Assembly: GCF_004027225.2 (NCBI RefSeq)
Contig: NC_044291.2
Coordinates: forward strand, 9,284,707-9,348,706
DNA from: Strigops habroptila
Taxonomy: Eukaryota > Chordata > Aves > Psittaciformes > Psittacidae
Direction of reading: 5' to 3'
Length of the DNA stretch: 64,000 nucleotides
The position numbers and the translations under genes were made by a program. Shown piece after piece: positions 25,201 to 37,200 of this stretch (positions within the stretch are counted from its first letter, which is position 1; every line of letters starts with the position of its first letter). Under the pieces are notes generated by a model. The model was given only the letters and a program-made list of their open reading frames with translations. It had not been told where the DNA came from and did no database searches.

Positions 25201-28200
25201 CACGGTGTCCCCTCCTGTCCAGGGCAATAGGTGCCATCAGCAAGGGGCTGGACGAAGCTCTTCCCTCGTGTGTCCCAGCCCCATGGACCCCTTCTCCAGG
25301 GGGTGAGGTGCAGCATGGCAGGCAGGAGCTGGGTGGCTCTGCCCCGTGGTCCTGGGAGAGCTCAGGGCTGGTGCAGGATGTTCCGGGTGGGATGGGGAGG
25401 TGGGTGGCAGCGCAGGGAGGGTCCCTGGAAGCTCACACCTTGTTCTGGCATTCCCAGGGAGTTGCCAGCTCGTTAATTACTGACTAAACCAGCTGTTAAT
25501 TTGGGGTGGGACTTCTGCAGATACTAGCCCACACAGTGGTGGCAGAGCTGGACCCACAGCTCTCCCCCTCCAGTGAGCCTCGCCAGGCATCAGTGGCTGC
25601 GTATCCCTAGTAGCATCCCAGCCTGGTTTGTGTTGGAAGGGACCTTAAAGCTCACCCAGTTCCAAGCCCCTGCCACGGGCAGGGACACCTTCCACTAGAG
25701 CAGGTTGCTCCAAGCCCCTGTGTCCAACCTGGCCTTGACCACTGCCAGGGATGGGGCAGCCCCAGCTTCTCTGGGCACCCTGTGCCAGCGCCTCAGCACC
25801 CTCACAGGGGAGAACTTCTTGTATCTAACCTGAACTTCCCCTGTTTCAGTTTAAACCCATCACCCCTTGTCCTATTGCTGCAGTCCCTGATGAAGAGTCC
25901 CTCTCCAGCATCCTGGTAGCCCGCTTCGGACACTGGAAGCTGCTCTGAGGTTTCCACGCAGCTTCTCTTCTCCATCTGATGCCAATGAGGAGCATCCTTC
26001 TCCTCCCGGGAAGCTGTGTGCCCATGGCATGGGCTGTGGGTCAGGTCTGGTGGCGCCAGCAAATGCCAAAAGCTGTGGGAACAGGTTCCCAGCAGTGGGA
26101 AGAGCTTTGCTGTGGCTTCCTTGAGCATGACACTCATTCTCTAGCCTGGCCACTCATCAGCTCCAGGATGTGGTGGCTGCTGGTGATGGGCACTGGGGTT
26201 GGTGTGAGGCTGAAACCTTCACCCAGAGGGGCCAGAGCAGGGAGCTCTGATGGGTGCTGCAGTGTGCTGGGATGTGTGTGGTATGTCCTAACCAAATGTG
26301 TGTCTGCTTTCCTCATGAAATAACTAACTCCCTGGCACACCAGGGCTCCCTGCCAGGGCAAGGGCTGGTTGTGGCAAGCCAGGGCTTTACCTGCAGCTGC
26401 CATGTCAGGGCACGGGGCTTGCTGGAGCCAACATGTTGGGGCAGGGGACATGGTCCTCTCATGCTGGTGGCCTTCACATGTGGTCAGGAGGAGGGAGCCC
26501 TCCCTGTGCTCAGCCTGGGGCAACCTCCATCCTGGGGGTTCCTGCCTCTTCCAGCAAAGTGAGATAGGGGAGACTGGATGGAGCAGCCTGAGGAGAAGGA
26601 CTTGGGGTGCTGGGTGATGAGAAGCTCCCCATGACCTGGCTTCAGTGTGCACTTGAGCCCAAAACCCCACCATGTGCTGGGCTGCACCCCCTGAGCGTGA
26701 GCAGCAGGTCAGGGAGGGGATCCTGCCCCTCTGCTGCGCTCTGGGGAGACCCCCCCTGCAGTCCTGATCCAGCTCTGGGGCAACAGCACAAGAGGGACGT
26801 GGAGCTGCTGGAGCGAGGCCAGAGGAGGCCCCGGAGCTGCTGCGAGGGCTGGAGCAGCTCTGCTCTGGAGCCAGGCTGAGAGAGCTGGGCTGGGGCAGCC
26901 TGGAGAAGAGAAGGCTCCTGAAGGGGAGACCTTAGAGCAGCTCCAGTGCCTAAAGGGGCTCCAGGAAACCTGGAGAGGGGCTTTGGACAAGGGCCTGTAG
27001 GGACAGGCCAAGGGGGAATGGCTTTAACCTGCCAGAGGGGAGACTGAGATGAGCTCTGAGGCAGAAGCTCTTCCCTGTGAGGGTGCTGAGGCGCTGGCAC
27101 AGGGTGCCCAGAGAAGCTGTGGCTGCCCCATCCCTGGCAGTGTTCAAGGCCAGGTTGGACGCAGGGGCTTGGAGCAACCTGCTCTAGTGGAAGGTGTCCC
27201 TGCCTGTGGCAGGGGGTTGGAACTGGAGGAGCTTTAAGCTCCCTTCCAACACAAACCATTCCATGCTTTCCCCAGGCTTTCCTTCCCTCCTTCCCCAGAT
27301 CCCTGCAGCAGCTGGCTCTGAGCCCATCAAGGCTTGGTTCTTCTTGTCACACCCCCTGTAGCCCTGTCCCACCCTCCTGGGGACCAGCGGGCTCCTGTCC
27401 CTCTGCCCCAGCCCCGCTGCAGGTTGCAACAAGCTGCTGCTCCCACCCATGGCTCTGCCAAAGTAACGGCGCTGCCACACCGGGGACACCAAAGGTGACA
27501 CATGGACATGGAGACAGTCATCAAAACAACCACTAAAAGCACCCATAGTTGAGTGTACAGAGAGGTCAGGTCCGTGGGGACCCAATGAGCGGTGGGTCTC
27601 ATGGACAGACCTTGGGTGCAGGAACCTGGTCCCAGGGTGTGGGAAGGAGCCGTGTCAGCCTCCCTCCGTTCCATTTCCACCCCTCTTACAGCACTACAGG
27701 CTCTATTTCACAACCTGCCCTGCCCTTGCTCCCGAGGAGCAGGGACATGGGGAAGCAGAAAGCTGTCTGCTCGCAGGATGGGCTCCCACCTCCACCACTG
27801 GGCTCTGGGCGTTTCGGAGCTTCCCAGCAGGCAGGACGGATGCAGGGATGCTTGTCCATGCCGCTTGCAGGGTGAGGTTTGAAGGTAGACGAGCTCCAGC
27901 TCTCCACACAAAGCTGAGCACCCCCTTTGCCCCTGCAGCACCCAGCTCTGGTCCTGGCGAGCTCAGAGCCAGGAGGGGAGGAAGGGGCAGAGCAGAGCTG
28001 CTCCTTACAAGTGCACTTCCTGCAGCTCCTGGACCGGATGGGGAGGAAGGAGTAAAACTCCACCTTTTCCCCCTTTTCAAAGGGAAAGGGCAGCAGCGTT
28101 CAGTGTAGGTCCCAGCTCTGGCTGGTGGAGCACGGTGCCCTTCTCCATGCCCTCCTGCTCTTCCTGGCAGGGATCTATCCCTGCCTGCCCTGGGGCGCTC

Positions 28201-31200
28201 AGATCCCTCTGTGATGGGAGTCCGCAGGATGGGATGTCCCCATGCAACAGGGATGGATGAGACAGCTCAGTGCCTGGTGTGGTGCCCCTTTGGGGGTTTC
28301 TTTGCATGAAGGGATGTTCCCCAATGCTGGGGTGACCTCAGTGCTACTGTGTGGGGCAGGAGAGCAGGGCTGCCAGCTCCCAGGCACCCAAAGTGGTGGT
28401 GGAACCACCATGGGTAGCATCCCGAGTCCCTTACTCTGATCCCAGTGCATGCAGGGCATCACCTGAGACCAGGACAGAGCCCAGCCTTGGGAACATCCTG
28501 GCCTTGAGAACATCCCTGCCTTGCCTAGGAGCCACATTGCTCTGCTGGCTGCTGCCCACTTTCCCATAGCAAGGAATCATGGAATCATAGAATGGTTTGT
28601 GTTGGAAGGGACCTTAAAGCTAATCCAGTTCCAACTCCCTGCCACGGGCAGGGACACCTTCCACTAGAGCAGGTTGCTCCAAGCCCCTGTGTCCAACCTG
28701 GCCTTGAACACTGCCAGGGATGGGGCAGCCACAGCTTCTCTGGGCACCCTGTGCCAGCGCCTCAGCACCCTCACAGGGAAGAGCTTCTTCCTTAGTATCC
28801 AACCTGACCTTCCCCTGTTTCAGTTTGAACCCATCACCCCTTGTCCTATCACTACAGTCCCTAATGAAGAGTCCTTCTCTGGCATCCTTGTAGCCCCCTT
28901 CAGACACTGGAAGGCTGCTATGATAGAAGATGCTGGCGGATGCTGCCAGCCCCATGGACCTGTGCGCCAGGTCTCACCAGGGTCTGTGGGGGTGCTTCTG
29001 GAGTGTCCTTGGCTATGGGAGATACAGAGCCCCTGGCTGGGGCATCACCCTTGATGGGGAGCAGGGAGCATCATGGCGGCAGTGTGGGACAAGCGCTGTG
29101 GGGCATGTGGGACCCTGTGTCCTGCTGGGCACGGCAGCAGGGGCTGTGCAGAGCCTAGGACAGGCTCAGGGCTGTTTTGTTCAAGCACCTCTTGGGTTTG
29201 GTTGGGTTTTTTGTCTGGACATACATAAAGGGCTTTGTTTGGTCTCCTCCCGTGATGCGGGATTGGGTTTCCCGCTGGCACTGGGCAGCTTGGAGCATGC
29301 CAGCTCCAGCTTCTCTCACTGGGGCTGGGCACAAGGGGCTGCTGCTTGTCCCTGCCAAGCACAGGAGCATTTGCTGGGACATCCCAAAGACGTACCCACC
29401 CCCTGGTACCTGGAGCTTGTGAGACCCAGAGATGCCCAAGTTTGATCATAGACTCACAGACTGGTTTGGGTTGGAGGGACCTGAAAGCTCATCCAGTTCC
29501 AACCCCCTGCCACAGGCAGGGACACCTTCCACTAGAGCAGGTTGCTCCAAGCCCCTGTGTCCAACCTGTCCTTGAACACTGCCAGGGATGGGGCAGCCAC
29601 AGCTTCTCTGGGCACCCTGTGCCAGCACCTCAGCACCCTCACAGGGAAGAGCTTCTGCCTCAGAGCTCATCTCAATCTTCTTTCACCCTGCTCTGGCCCC
29701 TTTGCCTCGGGTTGTCAGCTCTTCTCTAGCCTGGCCGTGTGCTGGTGGGACCCTGGGGGACGGGGGCCATGTGTGGTGATGTGTTTGCAGCCAGGATAAG
29801 GGCAGTGGGTCCAGCACCAGGGTTTGGGGATATCGAGCTTGAGCCAAGCTGCTCCGTGGGAATGCTTCATCTACCCACAGCCACCTCCCTGCCTGTGGGA
29901 CATATCCTGACTATCCTGTGAGTGCCATCACATCTTCTGGTGGGCTTGTCTCTGGAGTGGGTGTAGCCCAGCTGGGGTGCCTTTGTGGACCCCATGGCTT
30001 TGGAGCATCACTACTAATCAAAGGGAAAGGGATGGGGCATCAGGCAGGAATGGGTAGACAGGAGGGGGATCCTCTGCCTGGACCCCTCAGTGGCTGTTTG
30101 GGCAGGGAGGTCCAGAGCAGACATCTCATGCTGGGCTCCATCCAACCCCAACCAGCTCCTCCAGAGACGCTTCAAGGCCCCAGATGCCGTTTGTGACTCA
30201 CGTGCACATTCCTCACACGCAGCCTTGTTCCCAGGGAGCAGCGGGACACCAGCTGCAGGAAAACACCCGCTGGCAGGTAGCCAGGCACAAATCCCTCATC
30301 CATGGGGCTGGAAGTGGTGCCAAGCCACGGGAATGGGGGTGATGCAGGGGGCTGACTCTGGTGGGGTTGGGCAGCAGGAGAAACAAGTGAAGGGCATCGA
30401 GGAGTGGGGTTCAGTGGCTGTTCCTGTGCTGAGGAGGTGCTGCTGAAGGTGCTGCTTCACTTTGGCCCCATGTGTTTTGTGCTTTAGATCCTCCCGCAGC
30501 CGTGCTGGGGCAGGTTTGTTTGCACTGGGCTGGGAGCAGCATTGTGCAACCGCCGCAACTGCGTGAGGTGCGGGGGGAACAGGAGGGTGCTGCCACGGTG
30601 GGGATGGACCCTCCTGCGATGAGCATCCCTGTGAGTGCGGCCGGGATGCAGCGGGGATGCAGCGCGGATGCAGCGGGGTTGCAGCGGGGATGCGGGCTGC
30701 CGCATGGTGCTGGCGCAAGGGTGCACCTTGCTGGCGGTGAAGCAAAGAGCCGTGTCCCCATCGGGTGCCCCAGCCCCGAGCTGGCACCACGGGCGCTTCT
30801 GACTCATCGGGGGGCAGAGCCTCGCACTGCAGAGGCAGGGCGAGAGGATGAACCGGTTCAGGCCTGGGCCCATCTGGTTTCTCCTCCCAAGGCTCTGCTG
30901 CCTCATCCCTTCCTGCTCAGCCCCCGTCCTGCCCACCCTTCCCGCAGCGGTGTGAGTCAGAGGGCAGCGGCTGCTCGGGGTGGGCGGGGGGAGCAGGATG
31001 CCGCCCCCTTCCCATTTGGACTGTGCTTCTGAGCTGGTTTGTAGCTGAAAGTGTTCACGATGGGGTTTGGAGTGTGCTGGAGGCAGGAGGTGATCCCTAT
31101 CCTGCCGGGACCCGCGGTGCTGAGCTGTGTGTGCGCTGGGTGCAGGCATGGGAGGAGAGCACAGGGAGCAGCTCTGCTCCCAGTTTGTTCCAGGAGAAGC

Positions 31201-34200
31201 TCAGTCTAAATTCAGATAACAGCCTGGAGCAGAAACACCCTGGGCTGGATTTGGATGGGTTTGTGTGAAGGGTGCGTTTGGGTGCGGGAAGGGAAGGGGG
31301 GAAACTCTCCCCATCTTTGCTCTCTTCCCTGGTATTTTTCCCTGTTTCCATCTCTCCTGCTCTGTATGAGAGGGGAAAATATGGAGCACTACCAGTTCAG
31401 CCCCTGGGTTTTGCTGTTGTCATCAGGAACAAACCCTCCTTCAGCCCCTTTCTGCTGCTGGGTGGGGAGCTGGTGGTGCCCAATTGCCCCCAGCCCCACA
31501 TCCTGGACCCCCCCTCGAGGAGTGCTCGGGGGATGCTCACGGGATGCTTGGGGGACGCTCAGGGGATGCTCAGCTGGGCTGAGCCAGGCCCATATGAAGA
31601 AGTTTGTGTTTCTGGATGGAAATAAACTCGGATTCGCATTCCCAAATTCGCTGCTTTGAGGTCTGGCTCAGCGCCTCATCCCTGGCCTGCTGGGCACCCC
31701 ATCTACATGCGCACCCTGTTCCTGCCGTGCCATGCACCCCATGCCCAACGTGCTGTGTACCCTCAGTGGCGGATGCCCAGGCACATTGTCTGTGCTATGC
31801 CAGCATTCAGGATCCTGAGGAGCAGCGGGCAAACCCCTGGGTGCATTTAGACCAGTGCAGGATTGCTGGAGCAGCCTGGCCACGAGGGATGGCCCCGGGC
31901 ACCCTTCATCCAGCCAGTGGCATCAACTTCCTTATGGTGGGCTTGTCCTCGGCTTCCCTTGCTGGACGAGGCACCTTCATTTTCCTCCCGGGCCACCAGG
32001 AAGAACGGGAGCAGCCAGAGAATGGGATGTGAGGGACAGGACAGGGGTGTTGGAGTGGGAAAGTGGGTGCTTGGGTGACTTTCTGAGTGCTACCCCTCCT
32101 CCCTGCATGCAGGCAGGATGCCTCCTACCCCTCTCAGACGCTGGGTATGGGGTCCACTGGCTGAGTGCTCCCTGGCATGCTGGTGACAGCCGGGAATGCC
32201 AGGGGATGTCCTGATGAGCAGCACCCCACTGCCTTGCACCCAGGCACCGGTGTCCCAGGGAGAAGGGCCCCTTTTGGTTTTGCTGCCTTTACCCATGTGA
32301 AAATCACACCCGAGGTGTGAGCTGGCCCCGCTGGTGTCACCATGTGCCACCCCCTGTGTGCCCCTGTCAGTGCCACTGGTTGTGCTGCTGCCCCAGCAAC
32401 CCGCCCTCGCTCTCTAATCATTTACTGCCTACATTAGTGATTAACTTCAGCTCCTTCCGCAGCAGCCTTGGCCAGTGCCCTGCCAGCAGGATGTCCTGTG
32501 GGCCGTTGTCACCACCAGCATGGGCCAGGTTTAGATTGGATATTAGGAACCATTCCTTCCCCAAAGGGTGCTCAGGCATTGGAACAGGCTGCCCAGGGCA
32601 CTGCTGGAGTCACCGTCCCTGCAAGTGTTCACACCCCATGTAGCCGAGGCCTCAGTGCCATGGGTTAGTGGTGGCCTTGGCAGTGCTGGGGAATGGTTGG
32701 ACTTGATGAGCTTAAAGAGCTTTTCCACCCTCTGTGATTCTATGACACCCAGCAAAGGGACATGATTTCATGGTCCTCCTGGGTGTCTGCTCCTCCATTG
32801 CTCTGCAGACACATCCCTTTGCCACCACCCTGTTGCTGAGGTGGCAATGAGGGGACGTGGGACACGGGGGGAGCCGGGACTGACTCAGGCTGTCCCATGG
32901 GCAATGAGCCAGTGAGGATCTGTCACGCGTGCGGGGGCCAAGGCTCCACAGCCCCGGGCTCTGCCTCAATGGGCCTTTGTGTCCTTGGCTTTATCCCTCT
33001 TTATGTGCTGGAGCAGGAGGAAAATTCCCTGCCTCCGGTGAGGCATCCCTGCGGCATCCCACAAGGGTTGGTCATGCTGCTGCCTGCTGCTGCTTCCACC
33101 CATCCCAGCCACAGAGACTGGGGGGGTCCTGGGGAATTTGGGATGTCAAAGGCTTCCTCACTACCCTCCCCTCCCTGATATGTTTAAATAGCAGGAGCAG
33201 GATGATGGGGCTCCGGAAGGTGTGACAGGAGTGAGGGATGGGCTCTGGGGTTGGAAAGCGGGATGTGGGCTGCAGGGAGCGCGCACATGGTTGTTCCTGG
33301 TGGGATGTGCCAGACGCTGGGCTCCAGCCTCTCCTGGGGGTGTGTGTGTGCCGGGGTTTGCATGGATGTACATGTGTGTGCATGTGGGGTATGTACATGT
33401 GTGTCTGTGTATGTGTGCATGGGTGTTTGTGTGTGTGTGTGCATGGGTGTGCGTGTGGGGTGTGTGCATGGGAGGTATGTGTATGGCTGTTCATGTATGT
33501 GTACATTTGTGCATGGTGTACGTGGGTTTATGTGCTGTTCGGGGCAGGAGCAGCTCATCCGCAGAGAACCCCATGTGAGACCCACCTTCTGCATGCTCCC
33601 TCTGGGTGCTCCCCCCTGGGTGCTCCCCCCGGCGATGATGCCGCCCTGCTCAGTGCCTGGGTCCTGCTCCCTGTCCTGTCCCTGTCCCTTGGGGCCCAAT
33701 GGCTGTGCCAGTGTGGGGTGGGGAGCAGGGGACAGCTCTGCATCCCCAGAGGCTGCTGGCACCTTCCTGCAGGGTGCAGAGGGGTGAAGGCTGCTCTGGG
33801 TGCATCCTCCCCTGCCTCCCCCCCATCACACTTTAACCCTTTGCTGCCCACCCAAGATCCTGCCGCATGAGGTGGGGGGAAGGCCATCTCCATCCTGAGC
33901 TTCTCGGGTATCTTCTGAGGAGCACAGAGGTGATGCTCATCTGAGGAGCAGCTTTGCCCAGCGCTGTGCAGTGCATCCCACTGCTGGGGGAGGCTGAGCA
34001 GGGCCCCAGCCCCTGGGAGACACCAGGGTTGAGCCATGACCCTGCTGGGCTCTGTCCTGTGTGGGATGTGCTGTGAAGCTGCAGATGGGTCATGGATGCA
34101 TTGGGAGGATGGCGAGCAAAGGCAAAACAAACCCTGCTGTTGGGTATGGTCCAGGCAAGCTGCAGCAGGACCTGCAGAGGCTCTGACCTCCCACTGCCAG

Positions 34201-37200
34201 AGCTGCTGATGCTGCTGGCCTTGGCCTGGGCTATTTAAAGGATCACCCTCATTTTCACATGATTTTGAGGGGAATGAGGAAAACAAGCTCTGGCCACACA
34301 CTGGTGCTCCAGAGCTCTGCAAGCTGCTGGGGTGGTGCTTCCGTGAAGAGCAGGCAGCACGTACAAGTAGCTGGAGGGAAGGATATGGTCAAGCTGTCCA
34401 TGCTGTTGTCCAGGTGATAAGGGTTCTGGGCTGGATCTGGAGCTCATGGGCTGTGTTTTCCCCTTGGCTTTGCTCTAAGAGGTGCTGGAGCTGGGGCTGG
34501 TCCTGCTCGTGTGGGAGGTCAGGATAAGGGCTGGCTTCTGCCTTGAGATGCGCATGTGTGTGGCTGCTGATGGTGCTGGAGATGCTTCCAAGAGCAGAAC
34601 AAGGCCAGGCTGCTGGACCAGCTTGAGCAGCTTCCTGTGGCTTTTGGAGTCCTTCTGAGGGTGAAATCCACCTCCTGCCCTGGTTCAAAGGGTCTGATGC
34701 TGGACCGGGGCTGCTCTGGCCAGGCTGTGACCTCTCTATAGGCGAGGGCTGCACGTGCCTTTGGGGTGCAACCTGCAACACTGGCTGCTTGAGGACTGTT
34801 GCCTTCCCATTGGGGCTGTGCTCTTGTGCTGGAGATGCTTTGGGCTTGGTGATGATGCTTCGGGCTCCGTGACGGCTGCGGTGGCACGACTGGCTGGGGA
34901 GGTGGGCAGGAGCAGAAACAGGAGCAGGAGCTGGATGGCTTCACCCAGACAACCCTCGGGCTCCTCAGTCTTTGAGTGTCATCGGGACAAGAGCAAACCT
35001 GCGCAGCCTGTTTGGTCACCCTGCCAGGGTGTCCTTGGGGTGCTGCTCTGCTCTGCCTGTGGTGGTGCTGGTGGGTGATGGGGAGGCTGAGTGGGTCCCT
35101 GGAGATGTGACAGGGAGGGATGGAGCGTGGCTGGGGATGTGGAGCTGATGGGACATAGAATCACAGAATCACAGAATTAACCAGGTTGGAAAAGACCTTT
35201 AAGAGCATCAAGTCCAACCGTTCCCCAGCACTGCCAAGGCCACCACTAACCCATGGCACTGAGGCCTCGGCTACACGGGGTGTGAACACTTGCAGGGACG
35301 GTGACTCCAGCACTGCCCTGGGCAGCCTGTTCCAATGCCTGAGCACCCTCTGGGGAAGGAATTGTTCCTCATCTCCATCTAAACCTCCCCTGGTGCAGCT
35401 TGAGGCCGTTTCCTCTTGTCCCACCCCTTGTTCCTTGGGAGCAGAGACCAGCCCTCTCCTGGCTCCATCCTCCTGTCAGGCAGTTGCAGAGAGCGAGAAG
35501 GTTCCCCCTGAGCCTTCTCTTCTCCAGACTAAACCCCCCCAGGTCCCTCAGCCGTTCCTCATCACACTTGTGCTCCAGCTGGGCACAGAGAGCAGAGGAT
35601 GGGAACCCCATGCTGGTGATGCCAGTGGGTGCCCTGACCCCCCCAACCTGCAGCACCCTGCATGGGCCTCATGTGTCCCACGTGGGGACTGGCTCTTTCA
35701 CCAGGCTGAACAAAACCTCCCATCCCTCTATGAGCAGCTTTGGCGGCATGTCCAGCTCTGGGCAGGGGGTATGGGGCAGGAGGCAGGCCAGGAGCTGCGT
35801 CCCTTGTCACATCCCAGCCCCTCACCTAAGCTCCAGGTCATGGCAGGGCGAGGAAGAGAGGGGGCTCCCACCCCACCATCACCCCATCCTGGGTGCAGGC
35901 TCAGACACCCCTGTGTGCACACGCAGGGAGCTGGTGCCACCACTCCGGTCCCTGTCACACCAAGCCCCCAGGGTTGCCAGGCAGGCACAGGCTCTGTCAC
36001 ATCCCTCTTGGCAGGGGCAGGGGAAGCCACCAGCTTTGTGGTCACAGGGAGGTGCCAACGCCTGCCCCAGCAGGAGCCCCAGCACCGCTGACCACAGCTC
36101 CCATCTGCTCCTCAGCCCCCGGTTCCCTCCTTCCCCCCCTGCCTGTGCCCATGACTAAGCCGCACGTGGTGGCTGCAGGCAGAGATAAAGGGGTCAGCAG
36201 CAGCTTTGCACGGGGAGGGCAGGGGGAAGGCTCTGGGCACCCCAACCACCAGGCAAACCCCGGGGCTGGGCGGGATGCTGGCAGCAAGGAGGAGAGCCCG
36301 GCTATGGGAAGTGATTGTCCCCCTGTGCTGGGCACTGGTGAGGCTGCACCTCGAATCCTGTGTCAGTTCTGGGCCCCTCACTGCAAGAGAGACATTGAGG
36401 TCCTGGAGCGGGGCCAGAGAAGGGCACCGGAGCTGGTGCAGGGCCTGGAGCACAAGTGTTCACACCCCGTGTAGCCCAGGCCCTCAGTGCCATGGGTTAG
36501 TGGTGGCCTTGGCAGTGCTGGGGAACGGTTGGACCTGATGAGTTTAAAGGTCTTCTCCAACCTGGTTGATTCAGTGATTCTTTGTACCACCGTTTGCATT
36601 CTGTGGGTTGCCAAATCTGGTGTCCCATGGTGTCACCTCCCAACCCTGCATGTCCCTGTCCCTCTCGGTTCCCTGGTGCTGGTGGGGCAGCTGGGGACAA
36701 CAAGCAGGGAGCATAGTGCCCCCCACATTCCCTCTGCCCCCTGCTGAGCTGGGCAAGGTTTAATCACTGTGGGTATTTGACTGTAAATCTGCTTCAGTGT
36801 CTGCAAGTCGACTTCTGCTTCCCCATTGACTTTAACCCTCCTAATTGGGCCCTGGCTAATTAGGGATAGTGAGTGACAAAGGAGCTCCTTTTTTCCCATG
36901 AACTGAAAGGAAATGAGCCCTCAGAATGGCCTTTCCAATCCAAGCTGTCTGCATCGCTGCCCGGAGCCCCGGCCAGACTCAGGCTGAGCTGCAATGCAAG
37001 CGAGCTGTTTTCCAGGGGAAAATGCCAAACTCGGGGGTGAGGAATTTCCCTGCTGGGATGTGCAGGCGTCTTGTTCTTTGCCATGAGAATGGGTTGTTTG
37101 AGTGTGAAGAGATTTTCAGCATGATGCTGGATGTTTGCCTCCATCGTGGCGCATCCCCTTTGGGATGGGTTTATCTGCCGCTGTCCTCCAGTGGCATTTT

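Noticed and set aside
34519-35019. 166-codon minus-strand frame in NIBAN2 intron 1
   Set aside because: Low-complexity Ser/Pro/Cys composition, no splice-consistent extension and no family similarity.
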